Assembly: GCF_902168435.1 (NCBI RefSeq)
Contig: NZ_LR656174.1
Span: 1 to 64,000 of the forward strand
Direction of reading: 5' to 3'
DNA length: 64,000 nucleotides
DNA from: Bacillus marasmi
GTDB taxonomy: Bacteria > Bacillota > Bacilli > Bacillales > Cytobacillaceae
A program made the translations under genes and the position numbers. A model generated the notes under the pieces. The model saw nothing but the letters and a program-made list of their open reading frames with translations. It searched no databases and had not been told where the DNA came from. Positions 1 through 6,696 of this stretch are shown here, piece after piece. Position 1 is the first letter of the stretch, and every line of letters starts with the position of its first letter.

Positions 1-25
1 GACCTAAATAGGTCGGCCTTTTTCA
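1..25 (+). terminator. Intrinsic terminator cut by the window edge
   Basis: GACCTA is repeated inverted as TAGGTC and runs into GGCCTTTTT. This looks like the loop and right arm of a terminator whose left arm lies outside the window. It would serve a plus-strand gene to the left and probably also the minus-strand acetyltransferase ending at 35. Confidence 0.5.
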
Positions 26-34
26 GTATATAAA

Positions 35-508
35 TTAGGAAACTACTTTTTTATTAATATAGTAAATCATCGCAATTTCATCACAGCTTGGCATCTTTGG
101 ACAATTGATGCAATCACTCCATACTTTTTGCGGCATATTGTCTTTAACAGTTACTTCAAAACCACACTTTTGGAAGAATTCCACCTGATAGGTTAAAGAA
201 ATCAGTCTTTCAATTTCAATACGTTTTGCTTCTTCAACAATTTTGTCGACTAATAGCTTACCAATCCCACGCTTACCCATATTAGGATCAACCACTAACG
301 AACGAATTTCAGCAAGCTGCTGATCAAATATCGTTAAGCTAGCACATCCTACAACTTGACCTTCAATCACTGCTACAAACATAGCTTGAATATTTTGGAA
401 CAAGGATTCCTTTGAGCGAGGCAATAGAACCTTTTGCTCAGCATAACCCATAATTAAATTATGTATCGTTTCTATATCTGAAATCTTCGCTTTTCTAATT
501 TCAACCAT
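35..508 (-). CDS. GNAT-family N-acetyltransferase (ArgA-like)
   Basis: A 157-residue protein with the single-domain GNAT layout. The acetyl-CoA loop is seen as RSLVVDPNMGKRGIGKLLV (about residues 70-88), followed by the late beta-strands. The C-terminus carries a Cys-rich patch, CINCPKMPSC, found in a Bacillus subgroup annotated as N-acetylglutamate-synthase-like. The substrate is unknown; an amino acid is inferred from the subgroup. The ATG at 508 is chosen because AAGGTGAG lies just upstream; the GTG at 517 is inside that ribosome-binding site. It is monocistronic. Confidence 0.75.
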   Translation of the reverse strand: MVEIRKAKISDIETIHNLIMGYAEQKVLLPRSKESLFQNIQAMFVAVIEGQVVGCASLTIFDQQLAEIRSLVVDPNMGKRGIGKLLVDKIVEEAKRIEIERLISLTYQVEFFQKCGFEVTVKDNMPQKVWSDCINCPKMPSCDEIAMIYYINKKVVS

Positions 509-590
509 TATTCTCACCTTTTGTTCATCATAATTTTTTAATAAACACCCACGAATCTATACTAATATTTAATCATAAAACTGAATATTT

Positions 591-743
591 ATAAAGTGAA
601 ACTTCTATCAGGAGGGGTTTCTTCATCCCCCAATGATGGATAGTTGAACTTATCGGACCTTTATGGGCAGTTTATCCCCACCTTCTTCTTTGTATACTCA
701 TAATCTAGAGGTGGGGTATTACTGCCCATTAAGGCGGGATAAA
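591..743 (+). repeat. Two-hairpin dispersed repeat, copy 1
   Basis: About 153 bases that recur, clearly homologous and in the same orientation, at 63125-63280. Hairpin 1 pairs CTATCA with TGATGG around a G-run/C-run stem. Hairpin 2 pairs GGGCAGT with ACTGCCC and CCCCACCT with AGGTGGGG, separated by a 4x4 internal loop. The end carries GGGATAAAC, an exact complement of GTTTATCCC inside hairpin 2, so two exclusive folds are possible. No reading frame is present. It could be a mobile noncoding element or a structured RNA. Confidence 0.75.
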
Positions 744-766
744 CAAATATTTATTGAACTTTCTGA

Positions 767-817
767 TTAACGCGTTAAAGGAGTGGGGGCCTGTCCCCCA
801 CTCCTTTAACGCGTTAA
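767..817. repeat. Perfect 23-bp inverted repeat (REP-like palindrome / terminator)
   Basis: Two perfect 23-bp arms (767-789 and 795-817) flank a 5-base CCTGT loop. The arms contain ACGCGT and a GGGGG/CCCCC tip. The right arm includes the stop codon of the VanY-type gene. As RNA it would terminate or stabilise the minus-strand transcript, although no strong U-tract follows. The core resembles repetitive extragenic palindromes of Bacillales; copy number elsewhere is not visible here. Confidence 0.8.
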
Positions 818-1722
818 TTATTTACTGGTACTGCGTTGAAATATTCTTCTAGCGTTGTGTTTTTATTCATAACATCGCTTGCTATTTGTTTTCCAACATA
901 ACGAAGGTGCCACGGCTCATATTTATAACCTGTAATGGAATCTTTCCCTTTTGGGTATCGAATAATAAATCCATACTCAGCGGCATGTGTCTGGAGCCAT
1001 TCTGCCTCAACTGTACCTCCAAAACAATCTTGCGCAGGACAGCGACCATCGCTTCCAGTTACGTCAATTGCTAGGCCTGTTTCGTGTTCACTCGTTCCAG
1101 GAACTGCACTATAGGTTCGCGCTTTCTCATAGCCATCCTGCTGAACGTAATGATTAAATAGTGAAACCTGTGTCGCATGTGATCGATAGCCAGAAACTCC
1201 CAATAAATGTATCCCTTGATCCTTTGCTCCAGCAAATAATTCAGCAATAGCTGTTGCTGCTTCACTTCGTAATTTGCGTTTTTCTGTTGTTGCTGATGAA
1301 ATAAATGGAATATTAGCTGGAACTAAATCTTGAGGAGCATAGTTTTCCGGTAGCTTAAAGTATTTATTTACAAGCACAGCTATCGCTTCCGGTTGGGCGA
1401 TAACCGTTATCGCATCACCAGTTTCTGAGTGTGTACCTGATTGTTGAGGTTGCTGTTGTGATTGTTCAGATGATGTTGCTTGACCCCCATTTGACTGTTG
1501 GGCATTATTTTGATTATTTGAAATTTGTTGATTGTTATTTGGTTGATTTTCATTAAGCTTAGCTTTTTGTGCATCGATTTGTTCTTTTATCGTTTGAGTC
1601 ATCTTTGCTTTAGCTGTTCTTTCACCATTTGCAGACTCATCAAATGGTTTAATATCTCCACAGCCTGATAGTATTGAAGCAAGTAGTAATCCACATAGGC
1701 CAAACGAGATTTTTTTGTTCAT
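814..1722 (-). CDS. yodJ: D-alanyl-D-alanine carboxypeptidase, VanY/M15B family lipoprotein
   Basis: A 302-residue lipoprotein that trims D-Ala from peptidoglycan stem peptides outside the membrane. It starts with a lipoprotein signal (Lys-Lys, hydrophobic core, lipobox LSGC), followed by a Gln/Asn/Ser-rich linker and a C-terminal M15B zinc-peptidase domain. SGYRS, SEHETGLAIDV and EPWHLRYV supply the expected His/Asp/His zinc ligands and the catalytic Glu/His region. The ATG at 1722 is chosen because AGGAAG lies 8 bases upstream and the lipoprotein signal begins there. It matches B. subtilis YodJ in layout. The stop codon sits inside a large palindrome. Confidence 0.88.
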   Translation of the reverse strand: MNKKISFGLCGLLLASILSGCGDIKPFDESANGERTAKAKMTQTIKEQIDAQKAKLNENQPNNNQQISNNQNNAQQSNGGQATSSEQSQQQPQQSGTHSETGDAITVIAQPEAIAVLVNKYFKLPENYAPQDLVPANIPFISSATTEKRKLRSEAATAIAELFAGAKDQGIHLLGVSGYRSHATQVSLFNHYVQQDGYEKARTYSAVPGTSEHETGLAIDVTGSDGRCPAQDCFGGTVEAEWLQTHAAEYGFIIRYPKGKDSITGYKYEPWHLRYVGKQIASDVMNKNTTLEEYFNAVPVNN

Positions 1723-1925
1723 CTCCATTACTTCCTTTTTTATATTTATTTTGATTATTGCCATAAAACGTTCAAAAATTACTCCTAAAACACAATTCGA
1801 CAATTAGACGAAATTCAACAACATTTCGTTTCATTAATTGGCTTTTTAAAAAGAAAAACCGCATATTAATCACAGGTTTCAGTTTAGCATACAAGAAATT
1901 TGTTGGGAATAGTCGAATCTTCCCA

Positions 1926-1955
1926 AAAAGAAAAATGCTCCCTTTACGAGAGCAT
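1926..1955 (-). terminator. Intrinsic terminator after the aldo/keto reductase
   Basis: ATGCTC and GAGCAT arms are followed on the minus strand by TTTTTCTTTTT, directly after the stop codon at 1960. Confidence 0.8.
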
Positions 1956-1959
1956 CTTC

Positions 1960-2808
1960 TCAATTTCCTTCCGTAAAACCTACTACCATTTGATCCGGGT
2001 GTGATCCACTTCGATCATCAATATTAAGACCGTCAATTCTATTCATATCGTCTGCTGAAATTTCAAAATCAAAAATACTTGCATTTTCAATAATTCGATC
2101 AGCTTTAATCGATTTTGGAATCGTAACCACTTCATTTTGAAGATCCCATCGCAAAATCATCTGAGCAACACTTTTCCCATATTTCTCCGCAAGTTCAGTT
2201 AAAACTGGCTCATTAAGTAGCGCACCTCGTTTTAGCGGTGACCAAGCCTCCAACTGTATACGCTCCTGCTTGCAAAATTCGTGGAGTTCCTTTTGGGTTA
2301 AATGAGGGTGATATTCAACTTGATTTACCATTGGGATAATTTCTGCATCGTTCATCAAATCCTGTAAATGATGGACTTGAAAATTACTGACTCCGATTGC
2401 ACGGACGCGTCCTTCCTTGTACAGTTTTTCAAGTGCTTTCCATGTTTCCTTATACAAATGTTTTCCTGGCCAATGGATTAAGTATAAATCTAAATAATCC
2501 AGCCCAAGCTTTCTCAGGCTTTCATCATGTGCTTTCAAGGTTGATTCATAGCCTTGATCCGAATTCCAAACCTTTGATGTGATGAACAGCTCTTCTCGTG
2601 GAATTCCTGATTCACGAATTGCTTTACCGACGCCTTCTTCATTTTGATAAATAGCTGCAGTATCAATACTTATATACCCATGATTTAATGCAGCTTTGAC
2701 GGATCGAATAACCTCATCTCCGTCTTGAACCTTAAACACACCTAATCCAAACCACGGCATTTTAACTCCATTATGTAATGTTGTTTTGTCTTTCAAACTA
2801 GATATCAT
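1960..2808 (-). CDS. Aldo/keto reductase (YtbE/YvgN-like)
   Basis: A 282-residue cytosolic NADPH-dependent reductase of aldehydes and ketones with the full catalytic tetrad: Asp49 and Tyr54 (DTAAIY), Lys79 (TSKVWN) and His112 (LYLIHWP). The downstream blocks VNQVEYHP and WSPLKRG fit the (beta/alpha)8 barrel, and IPKSIKADRI forms the NADPH-phosphate site. It resembles the B. subtilis glyoxal/methylglyoxal reductases YtbE and YvgN; which one is the orthologue cannot be decided here. The ATG follows AGGAGGGACAAG. It stands alone with its own terminator. Confidence 0.9.
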   Translation of the reverse strand: MISSLKDKTTLHNGVKMPWFGLGVFKVQDGDEVIRSVKAALNHGYISIDTAAIYQNEEGVGKAIRESGIPREELFITSKVWNSDQGYESTLKAHDESLRKLGLDYLDLYLIHWPGKHLYKETWKALEKLYKEGRVRAIGVSNFQVHHLQDLMNDAEIIPMVNQVEYHPHLTQKELHEFCKQERIQLEAWSPLKRGALLNEPVLTELAEKYGKSVAQMILRWDLQNEVVTIPKSIKADRIIENASIFDFEISADDMNRIDGLNIDDRSGSHPDQMVVGFTEGN

Positions 2809-3045
2809 CTTGTCCCTCCTATTTCATTCATAAAAAAAATCAGTCAATCGTCTGTTCATATAATCTAGTTTATTGATTGGTAAACCCTATTTTAAACGAT
2901 TAGATTAAGGATGAATACTAAAAAGCAACATATGAACTAATCTGCCATAATATTGTTGTTATTATTCTTACTGTATTAAATCTACGTGTTATGGGAAGAT
3001 AGTGTATAGGTAATGGAACTTTTGATTTACCTGAGGAGGATGAAC

Positions 3046-3321
3046 ATGGAAAAAGTAGAAGTAGGCGAAATTTTTACAATTGAGGATCATGAAGGTGTTG
3101 GACAAGAGGTTGAAGTCCTAGGTACTATCGAGCTTGAAGGGAATGAATATGTCGCCGTTGGTTTTGTGGAGGATATTCAAAATGAGGATAGCGAGGACGA
3201 TATTGATATTTATTTCTTGAAAGTGGATGAAGAGGGCGATTTGACGGCCATCGAAAGTGACGAAGAGTTTGAAAAAGTATCAGTAGCTTTTGATGAAATT
3301 TTTGATGATGAAGAAGAATAA
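3046..3321 (+). CDS. DUF1292 (YrzB-family) acidic protein
   Basis: A 91-residue, strongly acidic protein with the DUF1292 pattern: a short beta-rich domain (FTIEDHEGVG, then EVLGTIELEGNEYVAVGFVE, then a FLKVDEEGDL strand) and a C-terminal run of Asp/Glu. The family is widespread in Firmicutes and its function is unknown. The ATG at 3046 lies 6-7 bases after GAGGAGG; the ATG six bases upstream is too close to that site. It is followed by its own terminator. Confidence 0.85.
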   Translation: MEKVEVGEIFTIEDHEGVGQEVEVLGTIELEGNEYVAVGFVEDIQNEDSEDDIDIYFLKVDEEGDLTAIESDEEFEKVSVAFDEIFDDEEE

Positions 3322-3330
3322 CATGAATAA

Positions 3331-3361
3331 AGAGGACCTGAGCATTCAGTTCCTCTTTTTC
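3331..3361 (+). terminator. Intrinsic terminator after the DUF1292 gene
   Basis: AGAGGA and TCCTCT arms around a CTGA-loop-TCAG extension, followed by a T-run. Confidence 0.85.
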
Positions 3362-3365
3362 CTAC

Positions 3366-3497
3366 CTATTTATTTGACTTCGTCGTTTTCCCGGCTTCAC
3401 TCGATAATTGCTCAAAGGATTTAACTTTTCCATGCGGATGCTGGTCTTCTTTTTTAACTCTCCATAAACGTTCTTTTTCGTGCTGTGATTGTGTCAT
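3366..3497 (-). CDS. Small basic hypothetical protein (43 aa)
   Basis: Translates to a 43-residue hydrophilic peptide starting MTQSQHEKERLWRVKKED and ending TTKSNK, rich in Lys, Glu, Gln and Ser. AAAAGGGGATAAGC lies just before the ATG, a good ribosome-binding site, which is the main reason to call it. It lies between two convergent or tandem units without a separate visible terminator. I do not recognise the family; small polypeptides of this type are common in spore formers. Confidence 0.55.
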   Translation of the reverse strand: MTQSQHEKERLWRVKKEDQHPHGKVKSFEQLSSEAGKTTKSNK

Positions 3498-3539
3498 GCT
3501 TATCCCCTTTTCAAATGTTTATTTATTCTGAAACTTTCA

Positions 3540-3896
3540 TTAATCATTTTTTAAAGGATCCTCTGAAGGGATTGTTTCTGAAAAATCATCGTTTTGATTA
3601 TTATCTTCCTTCTTAGCAGAAGAAACTGTTTCTGGTGCTATTTCTTTTGCAAACTCGGCCATCGCCACATTAGGCAGAGATATATTTTTAGTTTTTTGAA
3701 AATTGTCCATCAACGTTTGGAGACGATCAGGTTTATTATTTTGTTGATTCTTACCCATTTGATACGCGGCAGCACTCGCTCCTAAACCTAATAAAGACGC
3801 CCAAAAAATTCCTTTACCTGTGCGTTTCTTTTGCCCGAACCAATTTATATTTTTGCTGAAATCATTCACTGTTTTCAACCATTTGTTGCTATTCAT
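3540..3896 (-). CDS. Hypothetical protein with one membrane segment
   Basis: A 118-residue protein with a basic N-terminus (residues 1-28), one hydrophobic segment near 29-45 (GIFWASLLGLGASAAAYQMG), and a hydrophilic, finally acidic tail. The layout resembles small single-pass proteins such as the YtxH type, but I do not recognise a specific family. AAGGATG lies upstream of the ATG. The 43-aa gene follows 42 bases later on the same strand, so the two may be cotranscribed. Confidence 0.6.
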   Translation of the reverse strand: MNSNKWLKTVNDFSKNINWFGQKKRTGKGIFWASLLGLGASAAAYQMGKNQQNNKPDRLQTLMDNFQKTKNISLPNVAMAEFAKEIAPETVSSAKKEDNNQNDDFSETIPSEDPLKND

Positions 3897-4019
3897 GAAA
3901 CAAACACATCCTTCTTTTCGCTAATCAGCGTTTCTTTCTTTATGACAATGCTTATTTTTCCTTATGAAATTGAAATTATACATTCCTTACGCCCATTGGC
4001 TCGTCATAAAATACCAGTA

Positions 4020-4062
4020 GCGTTGAAAGGCAAAAAAAAAAGCCTTTCAGCTCTTTTTTTCT
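4020..4062 (-). terminator. Terminator region after the CarD-like gene
   Basis: On the minus strand AGCT-GAAA-GGCT is followed by ten T residues. The T-run is also the loop of a larger GAAAGGC/GCCTTTC hairpin. It lies 10-50 bases past the CarD-like stop codon. Confidence 0.65.
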
Positions 4063-4070
4063 ATATATAG

Positions 4071-4550
4071 TTAACAAGACCATTCTTCATTTAACATTTC
4101 CATTGCTTGAATTTCATTTACACCTTTAACAATCCCAAGTTCACTAACAAATATCCTGCGGGCACTATCAAGCATTTGTCTTTCACTTGAATTCAAAGTT
4201 TTAGCTTTGTTAATCCGCAGTAAATCACGGACCACTTCAGCACCCTCGGATAGTTCACCAGATTTCATTTTTTCCATATTTGTCTTAAATCTTTCTTTCC
4301 ATGTAAGCGTCGTATCAGATGCACCGTGATGAAAGACGTCTAAAGCTTCATCTAGCATTGGCAAATCTGCAACCATCCGTATGCGTGAATTCTCAATTTG
4401 TGCAATTGGGATCATAACATTCATGTTATTCATAGGCATTTTTATGACGTAATACTTACGTGTTTCCCCAAGAACTTCCTTTTCTTCAATCGCCTCAATG
4501 ACTCCCGCACCATGCATTGGATATACAATATAATCGCCAATATTAAACAG
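4071..4550 (-). CDS. CarD-family transcription factor (YdeB-like), apparent CTG start
   Basis: A 159-residue CarD/CdnL-family protein. In this family the N-terminal Tudor-like domain (FNIGDYIVYPMHGAGVIE) binds the RNA polymerase beta subunit and the helical C-terminal domain contacts promoter DNA near the -10 element. The C-terminal part here (WKERF, GELSEGAEVVRDL, SERQMLDSAR) matches. The family normally begins at MFNIGD. Here that Met position is a CTG lying 8 bases after GGAGG. The in-frame GTG at 4559 overlaps the ribosome-binding site, and no ATG fits, so CTG is the best start. It is monocistronic. Confidence 0.85.
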   Translation of the reverse strand: MFNIGDYIVYPMHGAGVIEAIEEKEVLGETRKYYVIKMPMNNMNVMIPIAQIENSRIRMVADLPMLDEALDVFHHGASDTTLTWKERFKTNMEKMKSGELSEGAEVVRDLLRINKAKTLNSSERQMLDSARRIFVSELGIVKGVNEIQAMEMLNEEWSC

Positions 4551-4779
4551 AACATCCACCTCCGTATTTGCTACACTTTTAAGGATAACACAGTTTAGAA
4601 TTTTAATCAAATTTTATATAATATCATTTAACATTTATACATGTCAATACTTTTTATAAAAAAATGTGTTTTTTCTGTATAAGATTAAATATTATCATCC
4701 CCTTACAATAATATGGAATTTTTTTGACGAATAATGGACTTCCACTCCATCATAATGTAGGGTTGAGGAGGTGCGCGCT

Positions 4780-5265
4780 ATGAGAAAAAGTCTTGCTTTT
4801 CTATTCTTGATTGCATTCGTCTTACTCTCTGGTTGTTTAAAGGATCCCATCCAGGAAGATATACTTAACTACGTAAATTCTGAATTGTCCCAAGCACATA
4901 AACTGGAAAAGAAAGCAGTAACCGCATATGAAAGTGTAACAGGAGCAAACTTTACTAACGACCAAGCTTTGTATGATGCTCTGCAAAATGAAGTTATTCC
5001 TACTTATAAGCAATTTCTACAGGAGCTTAAAGCAGTAAAAATCGAAACAGAAGAATTAGAAAAAATCCATGATATATATATTAAAGCCGCCGAAACTCAA
5101 CTTGAAGCCTTTGAGGTTATCATTCAAGCATTAGAAAATCAAAATCCTGTTTTGATCAATCAAGCCAACGATATGCTTGAGCAAGGTCGTAACCAAATTA
5201 GCGACTATCAGAAAAAACTTGATAACCTCGCTCAAGAACATAATGTAAATCTAGAAAAAGAATGA
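4780..5265 (+). CDS. Small helical lipoprotein of unknown function
   Basis: A 161-residue protein with a lipoprotein signal (MRKS, hydrophobic core, lipobox LSGC; mature Cys near residue 19) and a long, largely alpha-helical, Glu/Gln/Asn-rich body with coiled-coil character. It is expected to be anchored to the outer face of the membrane. It is loosely similar in layout to putative cell-wall-binding lipoproteins such as YkyA but shorter. The ATG at 4780 follows GAGGAGGTG; the upstream GTG is part of that site. No operon partner. Confidence 0.7.
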   Translation: MRKSLAFLFLIAFVLLSGCLKDPIQEDILNYVNSELSQAHKLEKKAVTAYESVTGANFTNDQALYDALQNEVIPTYKQFLQELKAVKIETEELEKIHDIYIKAAETQLEAFEVIIQALENQNPVLINQANDMLEQGRNQISDYQKKLDNLAQEHNVNLEKE

Positions 5266-5314
5266 AAAAGGGCTGACTCAAAGGTACGTTGCACCAAATG
5301 AGTCAGCCTTTTAT
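5266..5314. terminator. Bidirectional terminator between convergent genes
   Basis: GGCTGACTCA (5271-5280) pairs with TGAGTCAGCC (5299-5308), followed by T-rich tracts on both strands. It serves the lipoprotein gene and the convergent DedA gene. Confidence 0.85.
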
Positions 5315-5925
5315 GCCCGCTTCTTTTTATTATTCAAAATGAAATACATCAATACGCCTATCACTAGAATGCCCAAGACGATATAAATAACATTAGAGTA
5401 AATTCCCATGAAATACAGAACCTTTTCCCACGACTTACCAAGCAGTGCTCCAGCACCGACGAGAATGGAATTCCAAATCAATGTCCCTACAGTAGTAAAA
5501 AATAAAAACAAGCTAAATTTCATATTTGACATACCAGCGGGAATCGATATCATGCTTCTAATAAAAGGAATCATTCTACAAAATAAAACGGTCCAATAAC
5601 CATGATGATCAAACCATGCATCCGCTTTTAAAATATCCTCTTTCTTTACATGAAGGACCTTACCCCAGCGATCAACAATCTTCAACAGACGCTCTACATC
5701 AAGTAACAATCCTACACCATAAAGTATGATGGCGCCAAGCACTGACCCTCCAGTAGCTGAAAAAATCACCCCTAATACATTTAATTCAGTATGAGTGGTC
5801 ATAAACCCTCCAAAAGGCAAGATAAGTTCAGAAGGTATCGGGGGAAAAACATTCTCTAAACACATAAGCAAAAAGATACCTAAATATCCGAATTGTTCCA
5901 TAAAATCAGTAATCCAGCTTTGCAT
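5311..5925 (-). CDS. DedA-family membrane protein
   Basis: A 204-residue polytopic protein of the DedA/SNARE-associated (VTT) superfamily, members of which act as lipid flippases or in envelope homeostasis. The signature ENVFPPIPSELILPFGGF (about 24-41), the FDHHGYWTVLFCRMIPFIRS segment and the glycine-rich following helix are all present. About five hydrophobic segments are visible, with a basic tail NNKKKRA. The ATG follows GGAGGCGTCAC. It is similar to B. subtilis YngC/YkoX; the exact orthologue is not assignable. Confidence 0.85.
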   Translation of the reverse strand: MQSWITDFMEQFGYLGIFLLMCLENVFPPIPSELILPFGGFMTTHTELNVLGVIFSATGGSVLGAIILYGVGLLLDVERLLKIVDRWGKVLHVKKEDILKADAWFDHHGYWTVLFCRMIPFIRSMISIPAGMSNMKFSLFLFFTTVGTLIWNSILVGAGALLGKSWEKVLYFMGIYSNVIYIVLGILVIGVLMYFILNNKKKRA

Positions 5926-6038
5926 GTGACGCCTCCATTTTCCTACTTTTCCAATAGATGGTCGGCTATTTCCAGTTTTATCCTAATATTTGTCATGTTA
6001 ATTATAGCACTGAATTGGAAAGCCTAAAAACATTCTGT

Positions 6039-6428
6039 CTAGTTCACAATAAAAATCGGATCATGGTCTAAACTTTTAACACCCTCATCAAAGATGAGTT
6101 TTGTTTTGAAATGATAGGATACGGTTTGTGAGGTTTTATCTATTGATTTAGGCAAGGTGAATTGGAATTCAATCCGATTTTGCCCCCCTGATTCTATCTC
6201 CTGTGTTGAGAGAATTGTAATCGAATCAATAATCTCTTGCGTCTCCGTATGTGGATTCATTTTAATCAAGTCACATTCAATTCTTTTGATTTTCTGCTCA
6301 ACAGTACCACCCATTACATTAAAATAACCTTTTACGGTTTCAGCTTGTCTATATATATTTTTATTTATGATTAAATCCACTTGTGCAGAACCAATTCCCA
6401 TTAAAGACATGTATTTTCGTAACATCAT
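6039..6428 (-). CDS. Short Spo0M-like (arrestin-fold) protein
   Basis: A 129-residue protein matching the N-terminal half of Spo0M: GIGSAQVDLIINKNIYRQAE, then VKGYFNVMGGTVEQKIKRIE, the beta-strand pattern of the arrestin-like fold. B. subtilis Spo0M, a sporulation-control protein, is about twice as long (258 residues), so this is a one-domain version and not an obvious truncation: the reading frame has a good ribosome-binding site (AGGAGGAATAGGAA) and a clean stop. It is the first gene after a yybP-ykoY (Mn2+) riboswitch, an unusual association. Role unknown. Confidence 0.75.
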   Translation of the reverse strand: MMLRKYMSLMGIGSAQVDLIINKNIYRQAETVKGYFNVMGGTVEQKIKRIECDLIKMNPHTETQEIIDSITILSTQEIESGGQNRIEFQFTLPKSIDKTSQTVSYHFKTKLIFDEGVKSLDHDPIFIVN

Positions 6429-6483
6429 TTCCTATTCCTCCTGTACTGGTTTTTTTAAAAAAGAGCATATTTGTTAATAAAAA

Positions 6484-6510
6484 TGACCGTTACCTATTCG
6501 GTAACGGCCA
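6484..6510 (-). terminator. Second terminator in the yybP-ykoY leader
   Basis: On the minus strand CCGTTACC and GGTAACGG arms are followed by TCATTTTTATT. It lies between the riboswitch terminator and the Spo0M-like start codon, so transcription must pass two terminators to reach the gene. Confidence 0.7.
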
Positions 6511-6518
6511 TAAAAACA

Positions 6519-6636
6519 AAAAGACCCTTACCAAATACGGTAAAGGTCTGGCTAACAACATCAAGTTGCCAACAAAGCCGAGAGCATATACTCTGAAATG
6601 ACGACTTTGCTGTTAAAGCTACTCCCCTTTTGAGGA
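6519..6636 (-). ncRNA. yybP-ykoY (Mn2+-sensing) riboswitch with terminator
   Basis: Reading the minus strand, AAAGGGGAGTAGC opens the element, followed by a stem CAAAGTC/GGCTTTG capped by the AGAG-TATATG-CTCT hairpin, then TTGTTGGCAAC and TTGTTAGCCAGACCTTT. These are the conserved blocks of the yybP-ykoY RNA family as I remember it. The final CCTTT pairs with the opening AAAGG to close P1. The same CCTTT begins the 5' arm of a terminator (GACCTTTACC / GGTAAGGGTC, then T-run) at 6523-6548. Metal-stabilised P1 should therefore prevent termination, as for known ON switches of this class. The downstream gene is Spo0M-like, not the usual TerC, MntP or P-type ATPase. Confidence 0.85.
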
Positions 6637-6656
6637 AAAATTATGCTATTACAATT

Positions 6657-6685
6657 AGAATAAGGGGAAACAGTGTCCGTGTCAA
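6657..6685 (-). promoter_or_regulatory. SigA-type promoter of the yybP-ykoY leader
   Basis: On the minus strand TTGACA (6685-6680), a 17-base spacer and TATTCT (6662-6657) place transcription start just before the aptamer. This makes the leader independent of the upstream UPF0210 gene. Confidence 0.7.
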
Positions 6686-6696
6686 TCTAAAAATAA

